Shown: positions 52,694-63,042 of the stretch, piece after piece
Layout of the letters: each line of letters opens with the position of its first letter
How positions within the stretch are numbered: position 1 is the stretch's first letter
NCBI RefSeq assembly: GCF_038148855.1
Contig: NZ_JBBVGR010000001.1
Coordinates: 434,001 to 498,000 of the forward strand
Direction: 5' to 3'
DNA: 64,000 bases
From: Phycobacter sedimenti
GTDB lineage: Bacteria > Pseudomonadota > Alphaproteobacteria > Rhodobacterales > Rhodobacteraceae
Notes under the pieces: generated by a model
Database searches by the model: none
The model's input: only the letters and a program-made list of their open reading frames with translations
What the model was told of the DNA's origin: nothing
Translations under genes and position numbers: made by a program

Positions 52694-52726
52694 AAAAAAG
52701 GCGGCCCGCTTTGGACCGCCTTTTTT
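52694..52726. terminator. Bidirectional terminator between GNAT gene and lon
   Basis: AAAAAAGGCGG...CCGCCTTTTTT hairpin, with an A-run on one side and a T-run on the other, so it can serve both converging genes. Confidence 0.9.
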
Positions 52727-52744
52727 ATGATCTGATGTTCGCGA

Positions 52745-55156
52745 TCAATGCGCGGTTGCAGCTGCCGAAGCGGTCTTGGCCTCCAGCGCGGCCTGGGCGG
52801 CGGCGGCCTCTTCGGCCTCCTCGTCCCATTCGATCGGCTCGGGCGTGCCGACCAGCGCGTGTTTCAGCACCTCGGAGACATGGCTGACCGTGATGATCTC
52901 CAGACCTTCCTTCACGTTGTCGGGGATGTCCGGAAGGTCCTTGGCGTTTTCCTCGGGGATGAGGACGGTCTTGATGCCGCCGCGCAGCGCCGCAAGCAGT
53001 TTCTCCTTGAGGCCGCCGATGGCCAGCGCATTGCCGCGCAGGGTGACCTCGCCGGTCATCGCGATGTCCTTGCGCACCGGGATCCCGGTCAGCACCGACA
53101 CGATGGAGGTCACCATCGCAAGACCGGCCGATGGGCCGTCCTTGGGCGTGGCGCCCTCGGGCACGTGCACGTGGATATCCCACTTGTCGAACTTCGGCGG
53201 CTTGATCCCCAGCTGCGGCGCGACAGAGCGTACATAGCTGGAGGCAGCCTCGATCGACTCCTTCATCACATCGCCCAGCTTGCCGGTGGTCTTCATCCGA
53301 CCCTTGCCCGGCAGGCGCAGCGCCTCGATGGACAGAAGCTCCCCGCCAACCGAGGTATAGGCAAGGCCCGTCACCACGCCTACCTGATCTTCCTTTTCAG
53401 CAAGACCAAAGCGGTATTTCGGAACGCCCAGGAATTCGTCGAGGTTGTCATGGGTGACCTTGACGCTCTCGGCTTCCTTCTTGACGATCTTGGTCAGCGA
53501 TTTCCGTGCCACCTTGGCGATTTCGCGCTCCAGGTTCCGCACGCCCGCCTCGCGGGTGTAGGTGCGGATGATGTCGGTCAGCGCCTCGTCGGTCAGCTCG
53601 AACTCCTTGGCCTTGAGGCCGTGGTTCTTGACCTGCTTGGTCACCAGGTGCTGCTTGGCGATTTCGCGCTTTTCGTCTTCGGTGTAGCCCGACAGCGGAA
53701 TGATCTCCATGCGGTCCAGAAGCGGACCCGGCATGTTGTAGCTGTTGGACGTGGTCAGGAACATCACGTTCGAGAGGTCGTATTCCACCTCGAGGTAGTG
53801 ATCGACAAAGGTCGAGTTCTGTTCCGGATCCAGCACTTCCAGCATGGCCGATGCGGGGTCGCCACGGAAATCCTGGCCCATCTTGTCGATCTCGTCCAAG
53901 AGGATCAGCGGATTGGTGGTCTTCGCCTTTTTCAGCGCCTGGATGATCTTGCCCGGCATCGAGCCGATATAGGTCCGGCGGTGGCCGCGGATCTCGCTCT
54001 CGTCGCGCACGCCACCAAGGCTGATGCGGATGAACTCGCGACCCGTTGCCTTGGCCACGGATTTACCGAGGCTGGTCTTACCCACGCCCGGAGGGCCGAC
54101 GAGGCAGAGGATCGGCCCCTTCAGCTTGGCCGAGCGCTGCTGCACGGCAAGGTATTCGACGATGCGTTCCTTGACCTTCTCAAGCCCGTAGTGATCCTTG
54201 TCGAGGATCTCCTGAGCGCGGTTCAGGTCTTTCTTCACGCGGGATTTGGTGCCCCACGGGATCGACAGCATCCAGTCCAGGTAGTTGCGCACCACGGTGG
54301 CCTCTGCCGACATGGGCGACATGTTCTTGAGCTTCTTCAGCTCGGCCTCTGCCTTTTCGCGCGCCTCTTTCGACAGTTTGGTCTCGGCGATCTTCTCTTC
54401 CAGTTCGGCGACTTCGCCCGAACCTTCCTCGCCATCGCCCAGCTCCTTCTGAATGGCTTTCATCTGCTCATTCAGGTAGTACTCGCGCTGGGTCTTCTCC
54501 ATTTGGGATTTGACGCGGGTCTTGATCTTTTTCTCGACCTGCAGGACGGACATTTCCCCCTGCATCAGGCCATAGACCTTTTCCAGACGCTCGCTGATCG
54601 AAAGCGTTTCCAGCAGTTCCTGCTTGCGGTCCACCTCGATACCCAGGTGACCGGCGACAAGGTCTGCCAGTTTGGCGGGCTCGGTGGTTTCCCCAACGGC
54701 GCTCAGCGCCTCTTCGGGGATGTTCTTGCGCACCTTGGCATAGCGTTCGAATTCATCGCCCACGGTGCGCACCAGCGCCTCGGTGGTGGTGACATCACCC
54801 GGCATTTCGCTGATCCGCTCGGCGCGGGCTTCGAAATAGCTGTCGTTTTCCAGAAAATCGGTGATCTTGACGCGCGACTGACCTTCGACCAGCACTTTCA
54901 CGGTGCCATCGGGCAGTTTCAGCAGCTGCAGCACATTGGCCAGCACGCCGACGCGGTAGATGCCATCATTGGCCGGATCGTCCTCGGACGGGTCAACCTG
55001 GCTGGACAGCAGAATCTGTTTGTCATCGGCCATCACCTCTTCCAGGGCGCGTACCGATTTCTCCCGACCCACAAAGAGGGGCACGATCATGTGCGGGAAC
55101 ACCACGATGTCACGCAGCGGCAGCACAGGATAGGAAGAATTGAGTGGCTCTTGCAT
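52745..55156 (-). CDS. lon: ATP-dependent Lon protease
   Basis: 803 residues. The N-terminal substrate-binding domain begins with YPVLPLRDIVVFPHMIVPL. The ATPase domain has GPPGVGKTSLGKSVA and a Walker B ending ILLDEIDKMG, and the C-terminal serine-lysine protease has PKDGPSAGLAMV with the catalytic Ser. Lon degrades misfolded and regulatory proteins in the cytoplasm. A heat-shock-type promoter may lie upstream at 55231-55260. The antisense strand is open for 864 codons, a composition artefact. Confidence 0.97.
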   Translation of the reverse strand: MQEPLNSSYPVLPLRDIVVFPHMIVPLFVGREKSVRALEEVMADDKQILLSSQVDPSEDDPANDGIYRVGVLANVLQLLKLPDGTVKVLVEGQSRVKITDFLENDSYFEARAERISEMPGDVTTTEALVRTVGDEFERYAKVRKNIPEEALSAVGETTEPAKLADLVAGHLGIEVDRKQELLETLSISERLEKVYGLMQGEMSVLQVEKKIKTRVKSQMEKTQREYYLNEQMKAIQKELGDGEEGSGEVAELEEKIAETKLSKEAREKAEAELKKLKNMSPMSAEATVVRNYLDWMLSIPWGTKSRVKKDLNRAQEILDKDHYGLEKVKERIVEYLAVQQRSAKLKGPILCLVGPPGVGKTSLGKSVAKATGREFIRISLGGVRDESEIRGHRRTYIGSMPGKIIQALKKAKTTNPLILLDEIDKMGQDFRGDPASAMLEVLDPEQNSTFVDHYLEVEYDLSNVMFLTTSNSYNMPGPLLDRMEIIPLSGYTEDEKREIAKQHLVTKQVKNHGLKAKEFELTDEALTDIIRTYTREAGVRNLEREIAKVARKSLTKIVKKEAESVKVTHDNLDEFLGVPKYRFGLAEKEDQVGVVTGLAYTSVGGELLSIEALRLPGKGRMKTTGKLGDVMKESIEAASSYVRSVAPQLGIKPPKFDKWDIHVHVPEGATPKDGPSAGLAMVTSIVSVLTGIPVRKDIAMTGEVTLRGNALAIGGLKEKLLAALRGGIKTVLIPEENAKDLPDIPDNVKEGLEIITVSHVSEVLKHALVGTPEPIEWDEEAEEAAAAQAALEAKTASAAATAH

Positions 55157-55777
55157 ACTCGGTCCTTTTCTTTGGCAAGACGTCCAGGCCCCAGGATAGG
55201 CAGCCGTCGTCGTCTCCTCTTGGAACTATTACTTGGGTCGGCGCACGGGTCTTTTCAACCGCTTTTGCGCGCGGATGCCTCATTGTTTGGAGCGCACTTT
55301 GCCCTTGGCGGAAGGGGACCACAAGGGCACTTTTGGGCTTAAGGCTACCAAATCATGACCATCCAGAGGCCGGGGCTTTGTCTGCCGCGCACAAAACCTG
55401 CTGAAACGCTGGTTAACACTTTAGTGAAACTTGGTTACCCATTCGTTAACCCGCGACTGCCTTGCGCCCCTCCCGGCGGCGGGGAGCAGTCTTTGCTGCA
55501 CTGACACATTTTGCCCTCAAGCAGTTCTATCAGTCGCCGATGATGTCCCTCCGCAAGCACCGCAAGACCGCCGCGCTCCCCGCTCTGTCAGCCAGACCAA
55601 AGGGCGGTGAGAACGCTTCAAGATCGGACCAGAGGACACAAAATGGCGCGTCTCGTCTGGTTAACTGCCCTCATTTCCGGGCCTCGTTACCGGTTCTTCT
55701 TTTTTGCGTCCCTGCCACTTGAACATGACCGCATTGCACTTCATTAGTGTACACGACGATCCTAAAAAGTGTACGAA
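55157..55777. other. Gap of about 620 bases between lon and the methyltransferase gene
   Basis: Apart from the lon promoter region, I see several GTTAAC/GTTACC-type short repeats around 55405-55450 and TGTAC-containing repeats at 55746 and 55769. An open frame at 55462-55722 looks like composition noise. No RNA gene recognised. Confidence 0.5.
55231..55260 (-). promoter_or_regulatory. Sigma-32-like promoter of lon
   Basis: On the minus strand GTTGAAA, 15 bases, then ACCCAAGT resembles the heat-shock consensus CTTGAAA / CCCCATnT at acceptable spacing, about 75 bases before the lon ATG. Confidence 0.4.
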
Positions 55778-56746
55778 ATGGCCATTTTGAAACGACTAAA
55801 GGGCAGCCTCGCAAAAGGCAAAAGCGTCGCTCAGACCGAGAATGTCGCAACTGTCGCCAAGCGAATTGTGCTGTCTCCGAAATTCGAACCCGAGGCATTT
55901 ACAGTGCTCGATCGCCCCGGCCCCTGCATGGTCTGCGGCCTAAATGCGGTCAGGTTCAAGAGCGACTACCCCTCCAACGTGAAACCGTTCAGCGAGCAGG
56001 AAGTCCTCTACTGCACCAACTGCGGCAGCGGCCAGGTTCCGGGATCGGCAGAGCTTCTGCAAGGTTATTACGAACAGGACTACGCCTCGTCCAATCGCAA
56101 GGACCGCGAGATCGAGCCCGAGGTCTATTTCTCGGAAGAGTACCGCAACTCGTCCCGCGCGCTGCAACGGTACTTCGGGCGGGCGCAAAGGCAGATTTCC
56201 GTTCTGCGCCAGCACGGCAGCCAGGTGACGCGCATGCTGGATTTCGGCAGCGGGCCGGGATACGGGCTTTTCCTGTCCGGCGCGCAAGAAAAATTCGCCT
56301 TCGAGCCCGACGAAAAAAGCATCAAGTACCTCGATCACATCAAGGCAAAGCGGTTTTCGGCCATCGGGGAACTTCGCCCGTCGAGTTTCGACGCCATAAT
56401 TGCCTCCCATGCGATAGAACATCTGGTTCCGGAGGCGCTGATCGCGACATTGGCAATTCTGATCAACTCTCTCACGCGCGACGGCGTGATGCTGATCGAG
56501 GTGCCCCAGGGGGGACATTCATACCTCCACCTCAACGCCCGCCAGGATCCTCATACCCTGTTTTTCACTCCGCAGGGCCTGTCTCTGGCGGTTGAGCTGG
56601 CCGGGGGCGAAATCCTGCTCCAGCGAACCTATGGCAAACACCGCGTCCCGCTCAGAAAGAACCCGATCTACGTTCCGCCGGATCATCCTTTCTACAAGGA
56701 AGATCGCGGCGCATTGACCGTGGTTTGCCGCAGACGCCGGGACTGA
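55778..56746 (+). CDS. SAM-dependent methyltransferase with N-terminal zinc-ribbon-like motif
   Basis: 322 residues from the ATG at 55778. Before the methyltransferase domain two cysteine pairs (CMVCG near 52-56 and YCTNCGSG near 78-85) form a zinc ribbon. The SAM loop is MLDFGSGPGYGLFLS near 154-168, followed by HAIEHLVPEALIATLA (motif around the post-II region) and a long C-terminal part. Such zinc-ribbon methyltransferases often act on sugars or small molecules. The gene stands alone between lon and two lipoproteins. Confidence 0.8.
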   Translation: MAILKRLKGSLAKGKSVAQTENVATVAKRIVLSPKFEPEAFTVLDRPGPCMVCGLNAVRFKSDYPSNVKPFSEQEVLYCTNCGSGQVPGSAELLQGYYEQDYASSNRKDREIEPEVYFSEEYRNSSRALQRYFGRAQRQISVLRQHGSQVTRMLDFGSGPGYGLFLSGAQEKFAFEPDEKSIKYLDHIKAKRFSAIGELRPSSFDAIIASHAIEHLVPEALIATLAILINSLTRDGVMLIEVPQGGHSYLHLNARQDPHTLFFTPQGLSLAVELAGGEILLQRTYGKHRVPLRKNPIYVPPDHPFYKEDRGALTVVCRRRRD

Positions 56747-56841
56747 AGGTTTTCTGCCCATTGCGGCTGCCGAGCGCAAAGGCATTCACAACCGATCGAC
56801 GCAGGGCCGGGGGCCTTTGTTCAACGCCCCGGCCTCGGCCA

Positions 56842-57297
56842 TCAGAACCCCGCTGGCCGCTGGTTCCTGCGCAGGACATACGGCACTTTTCCGGTGGCCA
56901 AACCGAACGCGTCTCCGGCGATTGCCCCCTTCAGCGCACCTGCGAGAATGGCCTGTGGCTGGCACTGTTTCTGCCCGCCAGGAACACCGGTCACAGGGTT
57001 GTATGAGCTGCGCGGATAGGTGAAGCACAGGTAGTATTGACCCGCTGCGTACTCCTGCATCCATTCGCCGCGCAAAGCCACCGTGTTTCCCGGATACCAA
57101 AGCCAGATATCCCCGTCGCCGTAGAAGGCAACCTGATAGCCGTGCCCCTTGTCCCACTGGAGAAAGGTTGAACCTGCCGACGGGAAGGTCGGCGCTGCCG
57201 CCGTGCTTTGCGCAGCCACGGCGGGGGATGTCGCGACTGGTGCCGTCTCACAGCCTGCCAGCAGCGCTGCCGCAATAAAGGGGCCTAGAAGACGCAT
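56842..57297 (-). CDS. Putative lipoprotein A
   Basis: 151 residues with the leader LLGPFIAAALLAGC, a typical lipobox. The mature part has aromatic-rich strands (WDKGHGYQVAFYGDGDIWLWY, then YYLCFTYPRSSYN) and a C-terminal basic end. No family recognised. Its start overlaps the stop region of the neighbouring lipoprotein gene by 13 bases, so the two are one operon. The beta-rich mature part is likely periplasmic or outer-membrane attached. Confidence 0.7.
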   Translation of the reverse strand: MRLLGPFIAAALLAGCETAPVATSPAVAAQSTAAAPTFPSAGSTFLQWDKGHGYQVAFYGDGDIWLWYPGNTVALRGEWMQEYAAGQYYLCFTYPRSSYNPVTGVPGGQKQCQPQAILAGALKGAIAGDAFGLATGKVPYVLRRNQRPAGF

Positions 57298-57983
57298 TTC
57301 AACCTGATCCTCGCAGATGTGGTCCCGCTATAGGCATGCGTCTTGTAGTAATAATTGGGAACTGGCACGGTTTTACGGTTGAGCACAAAACCAATTCCAA
57401 GCCGTTCAAAATCCTCTGCCGTCATATCCAAAACACGCTCCGTTTCCCCTCCGAGCGTTGCGTGAACTTGAGCCTGCTGCGATGGCGTCAAAGGCACGCC
57501 CTCCCGGATCGGGCGATCGTCCAATGCAACCGTTCCGCCTGTGCAAATCGTCGCGCGCGCGGCCGTCTTGGCCAGCTCGAGCACAGGTTTGGAGGTTCGG
57601 CGCGCCGTCAAATCTTCATGGAGCGCGATCAGCTCGGGCTTGGAATACCCCGACAGCACGCTGTCCGGCAGTCGGTCAGAGCCGCGGTGGTCACTCTCGT
57701 AGGTATCTACAAAAACCCGAAAATAGGCGGTGTTCCCCTTGACACCATCGTGCCCACCGGGGCCGCGGTTGTGAAAAATCACAGAGGCAGAGACCGTGTC
57801 AGGTGTCAGACCGCCTGCGTAGAATGAGCGGTGCCCCCCGCGCTGATAGAGCCGCAGTCCGGAAACATCCTGCAGACTCAATTGGAAGGCAGGCCGGGGC
57901 GTAGACCCGCTGCCATCCATGCAGGCCGACAGGCTCATAAGGCCAATCGCACATGCCGCAAACGTCTTTGAAAATCTCAACAT
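57285..57983 (-). CDS. Putative lipoprotein B
   Basis: 232 residues with a leader ending LMSLSAC, again a lipobox. The mature part is soluble with several Arg/Asp-rich segments (SGLRLYQRGGHRSFY, then DSVLSGYSKPELIALH) and a single pair of cysteines near the middle and end. No family recognised. It is the upstream gene of the two-lipoprotein operon. Together they could be an envelope-associated pair. Confidence 0.7.
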   Translation of the reverse strand: MLRFSKTFAACAIGLMSLSACMDGSGSTPRPAFQLSLQDVSGLRLYQRGGHRSFYAGGLTPDTVSASVIFHNRGPGGHDGVKGNTAYFRVFVDTYESDHRGSDRLPDSVLSGYSKPELIALHEDLTARRTSKPVLELAKTAARATICTGGTVALDDRPIREGVPLTPSQQAQVHATLGGETERVLDMTAEDFERLGIGFVLNRKTVPVPNYYYKTHAYSGTTSARIRLKCVF

Positions 57984-58083
57984 ATCAATCCAGTATCCTG
58001 AAGATCTCCCTCAAGTTGTGGCTCTCCACGCCACTGCTGGACCAATGTCAAGCAGCCCAACACCTAGGCCCCTCGCAAAGCCG

Positions 58084-59214
<1,131 letters not shown>

Positions 59215-59283
59215 TTCGACTTCCTGCGTTAGTTCTGTCATCTGACGACCATAAGATTCCCCTAATGCCAAGGAGCCACGCGC

Positions 59284-60693
59284 ATGTCCACTGATGAGCA
59301 AGCAGCAAAACTGACCCTCGGATGGGAGGAGTGGGTGAGCCTGCCTGATCTGGGCCTGCCCGCAATGAAGGCCAAGGTGGATACCGGCGCGCGCACCTCG
59401 GCCCTGCATGCGACCGACATCGAGACGTTCGGCCCGGCTTCCGCGCCCAAGGTGCGGTTTACCGTCCACCCCATTCCCGGCGAAAACCTCGCGATTCCCT
59501 GCTCTGCCAATATCGTGGACCGGCGCGAGGTGACATCCTCGAATGGCGAAAGCGAGATGCGCTATGTGATCTCCACCGATCTGGTCGTCGCGGGGCAAAG
59601 CTGGCCGATCGAGGTCACGCTGACCGACCGCAGCGGCATGGCGCTGCATATGCTGCTGGGCCGTCAGGCGCTGGGAGAGAACGTCGCCGTCGCCCCGGCC
59701 GAACGGTTCTGCCAGCCAGAACTGGATTATTCCGTCTATGCCTCAAAGAGCATCCGAAAAGCCGCCCCCAAGCGGGTTCTGCGCATTGCGGTCCTCAGCC
59801 GCGAAGACAATTACTCCACCCGCCGCCTGGTGGAAGAGGGCGAAAAACGCGGCCACACGGTCGAGGTGATCGACACGACCCGTTGTTACATGGACATCAA
59901 CGCCCTCGCGCCCGAGGTGCATTACGACGGCAAGCGCCTGCCCCGCTATGATGCGGTGATCCCGCGCATCGGCGCCTCGATCACCCAGTATGGCACGGCG
60001 GTTCTGCGCCAGTTCGAAACCCTTGGCACCTTTTGCGTCAATGGCAGCGAAGGGATCACCGCCAGCCGCGACAAGCTGCACGCTCATCAGGTGCTGGCGC
60101 GCCAGAAGATCGGCATGCCCGCCACCGCCTTTGCCGCATCCCCCAAGGACACCAAGAACCTGATCGACATCGTCGGTGGTGCGCCTCTGATCGTCAAACT
60201 GCTCGAAAGCACCCAGGGCAAGGGCGTGGTGCTGGCCGAAACCAAGAAGGCCGCCGAATCCGTGATCACCGCCTTTCGCGGCCTCAAGGCCAACTTTCTT
60301 GTGCAGCAGTTCGTAAAAGAGGCCAACGGCGAAGACATCCGCTGCCTCGTCGTGGGCTCCAAGGTTGTCGCAGCGATGAAACGATCAGGCGCGGAGGGCG
60401 ATTTCCGCTCGAACCTCCACCTGGGCGGCAGCGCGGTATCCGTGCGCATCACCAAGGAAGAGCGCGCCACCGCCGTAAGGGCAGCCAGGGCCTTTGGCCT
60501 CAATGTGGCCGGGGTTGACCTGTTGCGCTCGGAAACCGGCCCCAAGGTGCTGGAGGTAAACTCTTCGCCCGGTCTGGAAGGGATCGAGCGCACCTCCAAA
60601 AAGAACATTGCCGGGTTGATCCACGACGAGATCGAAACCAACGTGCGTCCCGCCCCCGTAAGGATGCGCAGGCAGGGCGCCGCTCGCGGCTGA
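59284..60693 (+). CDS. rimK: Retropepsin-like protease fused to RimK-type ATP-grasp ligase
   Basis: 469 residues with two domains. The first 150 residues form a retropepsin-like zinc or aspartic protease domain, with the motif KVDTGARTSALHA at 31-43, as in RimB-type proteins. From about 165 the RimK ATP-grasp ligase follows (GGAPLIVKLLESTQGKGVV, then FVKEANGEDIRCLVVGSKVVAA and NVAGVDLL). RimK adds glutamates to the C-terminus of ribosomal protein S6, and RimB is reported to trim the added tail, so here both activities may sit in one chain. Separate genes are usual in gamma-proteobacteria. Confidence 0.9.
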   Translation: MSTDEQAAKLTLGWEEWVSLPDLGLPAMKAKVDTGARTSALHATDIETFGPASAPKVRFTVHPIPGENLAIPCSANIVDRREVTSSNGESEMRYVISTDLVVAGQSWPIEVTLTDRSGMALHMLLGRQALGENVAVAPAERFCQPELDYSVYASKSIRKAAPKRVLRIAVLSREDNYSTRRLVEEGEKRGHTVEVIDTTRCYMDINALAPEVHYDGKRLPRYDAVIPRIGASITQYGTAVLRQFETLGTFCVNGSEGITASRDKLHAHQVLARQKIGMPATAFAASPKDTKNLIDIVGGAPLIVKLLESTQGKGVVLAETKKAAESVITAFRGLKANFLVQQFVKEANGEDIRCLVVGSKVVAAMKRSGAEGDFRSNLHLGGSAVSVRITKEERATAVRAARAFGLNVAGVDLLRSETGPKVLEVNSSPGLEGIERTSKKNIAGLIHDEIETNVRPAPVRMRRQGAARG

Positions 60694-60773
60694 CCGGGCC
60701 TTTGGGAGTGGGGCTTGACCCCGCCCCGTCCAATCCCGATCTTGGGAATAGATTTAATTCAGGAATTCACCCC

Positions 60774-61664
60774 ATGAGCGAAGATCAGATCATCTCCCTT
60801 CTTTCAGACAGCCTTCTTTATATCCTCGGGGCGGTCTTCCTGATCGTCGTGATCCTCAAGGGCGTGCGCATCGTGCCGCAGTCCGAGAAATTCGTGGTCG
60901 AACGCTTTGGCCGCCTGCAATCGGTGCTGGGGCCGGGCATCAACTTCATCATCCCCTTCCTGGATGTGGTGCGCCACAAGGTGTCGATCCTGGAACGCCA
61001 ACTGCCCAATGCCACGCAGGACGCGATCACCAAGGACAACGTTCTGGTTCAGATCGACACTTCGGTCTTCTACCGCATCCTTGAGCCGGAAAAGACCGTC
61101 TACCGCATCCGCGACGTGGATGGCGCCATCGCCACCACCGTGGCGGGTATCGTGCGCGCCGAGATTGGCAAGATGGACCTCGATGAGGTGCAGTCCAACC
61201 GCTCGCAGCTGATTGCCCAGATCCAGAAAAGCGTCGAAAGCGCGGTGGATGACTGGGGCATCGAGGTGACCCGCGCCGAAATCCTGGATGTGAACCTCGA
61301 TCAGGCGACCCGCGATGCCATGCTGCAGCAGCTGAATGCCGAACGCGCCCGCCGTGCCCAGGTGACCGAGGCCGAAGGCAAGAAACGCGCCGTGGAACTG
61401 GCCGCCGATGCCGAACTGTACGCCGCGGAACAGACCGCCAAGGCCCGCCGGATCGAGGCCGAGGCGGAGGCCTACGCAACCGAAGTCGTGGCCAAGGCGA
61501 TTGCCCAGAACGGTATCGAGGCGGCGCAGTATCAGGTGGCCCTGAAACAGGTGGAGGCGCTCAACACCCTTGGCGCGGGCACCGGCAAGCAGACCATCCT
61601 GGTGCCTGCACAGGCGCTTGAAGCCTTTGGCGATGCCTTCAAGATGCTGAAGGGGAACAAGTGA
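60774..61664 (+). CDS. SPFH/Band 7 membrane protein, QmcA-like
   Basis: 296 residues. An N-terminal membrane helix (LLYILGAVFLIVVILKGVRIV) is followed by the SPFH domain (FVVERFGRLQSVLGPGINFIIPF) and a long Glu/Ala-rich coiled coil (AERARRAQVTEAEGKKRAVEL). QmcA-type proteins assemble large membrane rings linked to membrane-protein quality control. The gene overlaps nfeD by TGATG, and this pairing is characteristic: the SPFH protein and an NfeD-family membrane protein. Confidence 0.92.
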   Translation: MSEDQIISLLSDSLLYILGAVFLIVVILKGVRIVPQSEKFVVERFGRLQSVLGPGINFIIPFLDVVRHKVSILERQLPNATQDAITKDNVLVQIDTSVFYRILEPEKTVYRIRDVDGAIATTVAGIVRAEIGKMDLDEVQSNRSQLIAQIQKSVESAVDDWGIEVTRAEILDVNLDQATRDAMLQQLNAERARRAQVTEAEGKKRAVELAADAELYAAEQTAKARRIEAEAEAYATEVVAKAIAQNGIEAAQYQVALKQVEALNTLGAGTGKQTILVPAQALEAFGDAFKMLKGNK

Positions 61665-61945
61665 TGGCGGCCCCGTTCTGGGCGCTGTGGTGGGTCTGGT
61701 GCGCCGCCGCGCTGGTGCTGGGGATTCTCGAGGTGCTGGCGCCGGGGTTTGTTTTCCTGGGCTTTGCCATCGGCACGCTGGGGGTCGGGGTGCTCCTGCT
61801 GGCAGTGGGCGGCGCCACCTTCGGCCTGCCCGCGCTGATCTTTCTCTTTGCTCTCATTTCCCTCGTTGCATGGCTTGTCCTGCGCCGCGCCTTTGCCCTG
61901 CCCCGCGGCCAGGTGAAGACCTTTGAGACGGATATCAACGACTAG
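61664..61945 (+). CDS. NfeD-like membrane protein
   Basis: 93 residues from the ATG at 61664 (a GTG at 61661 is also possible). Three hydrophobic segments (FWALWWVWCAAALVLGILEV, FVFLGFAIGTLGVGVLLLAV and the LPALIFLFALISLVAWLVL part) make a short NfeD protein without the OB-fold tail of the long form. It is translationally coupled to the SPFH gene. Together they probably form a membrane microdomain complex. Confidence 0.9.
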   Translation: MAAPFWALWWVWCAAALVLGILEVLAPGFVFLGFAIGTLGVGVLLLAVGGATFGLPALIFLFALISLVAWLVLRRAFALPRGQVKTFETDIND

Positions 61946-62002
61946 TCTGACAATGGGGTCGGCGTTGACGCGCGCCGGAACAGCCCGCCTGCAAGGCCCC
62001 CG

Positions 62003-62755
62003 TCAGAAGTGAAAGCCGATCCCGACCTGAAGCCCATGGGTGACGGTGTCATAGGCGAAGAAGGACTCCGTGCCCTGCGTGCCGGACTGATAGTCGACTC
62101 CCAGCGCACGATACATCACGAAGGCAGAGGTGTTTTCCCATCGATCAAAAGCAAGCCCTCCCATGGCGCTCCATGTAAAATCTGACCCGAGGCCAAAGCC
62201 GCCGATATCTCCCTGAAAGATGAAACGGACATCCGTGGCGACCGGTTTCTGCCATCTCAGACCGATGACCGGGTCGCTCCACTCTCCGCCACGGAGAATG
62301 CGGCCTGCTGCCGGCCCAGCCAGAACATTGAGATCCACATCGATATCCCAATGCCGGACCCCGGCGTAGATGTCGGTACGGCTGGCGCCCTCAGACAGAC
62401 GATAGGTGCCATAGAGTTCGAGAATGGACTGTTCAATCCCGGCATCAATCTGCCCCACAGGGCTTTGCGCGCCCTTGCCAAGCTTCATGAAGGCGTAATC
62501 CAGGGCAAAGCCGACACCGCTGTCATGCCGCCCCTCGAGATGGACCATCCCCCCGCCTTCAAGATTGCGCAGGATATCGGCTGGCTTAACAGACAGGTCT
62601 CCACCTGCCCGTCCAAGCGTGGTCTCTCCATCTATGAGCGGAGCCAGCAGATACGGCGCAAGGGTGAACTCCCAGCGCTCGGCCGCGTAAGCCGCCGGAG
62701 CGACGCTCATCAGCGCTGAACAGCCGAGTGACAGAATGCCTATCCTGTGTTTCAT
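62003..62755 (-). CDS. Putative outer-membrane beta-barrel protein
   Basis: 250 residues. A Sec signal peptide (GILSLGCSALMSVAPAAYA) precedes a beta-strand-rich sequence with alternating aromatic residues (YLLAPLIDGETTLGRAG and FAYDTVTHGLQVGIGFHF), ending in Phe as barrel proteins do. It resembles the outer-membrane barrel families DUF481 or OmpA-like, without certainty. The ATG at 62755 has GGAGG upstream; the longer frame from 62845 adds unlikely text. Confidence 0.78.
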   Translation of the reverse strand: MKHRIGILSLGCSALMSVAPAAYAAERWEFTLAPYLLAPLIDGETTLGRAGGDLSVKPADILRNLEGGGMVHLEGRHDSGVGFALDYAFMKLGKGAQSPVGQIDAGIEQSILELYGTYRLSEGASRTDIYAGVRHWDIDVDLNVLAGPAAGRILRGGEWSDPVIGLRWQKPVATDVRFIFQGDIGGFGLGSDFTWSAMGGLAFDRWENTSAFVMYRALGVDYQSGTQGTESFFAYDTVTHGLQVGIGFHF

Positions 62756-63042
62756 CTTGTATCCGACCTCCGCCTGTAACTGACTACGTTCTTGTTTCCT
62801 GTCCCTGTTTGGCAGAACCATCACAGCCCCGCTTGGCATGACCATAGCAGAGGCCTGCCCGTCGGCAAATCACCTCTGGCAACAGGCTGGGTCATGCAGA
62901 TTGCGTCATACCGGTCGGCACGCACAGTCCTTGGTTTGCTCCCTGCGCGGCATCGGCTGAATCAGTTGATAGCGCGACAGTCACTGGACGGCGCCTGCCC
63001 TGTTCCCTATATAAATCGTCGGATAACCAGTCAGGGACCGAC

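Noticed and set aside
52748..55342. 864-codon open frame on the plus strand across lon
   Set aside because: It is antisense of lon; its protein text is compositionally biased and matches no family, as expected in high-GC DNA with open antisense frames.
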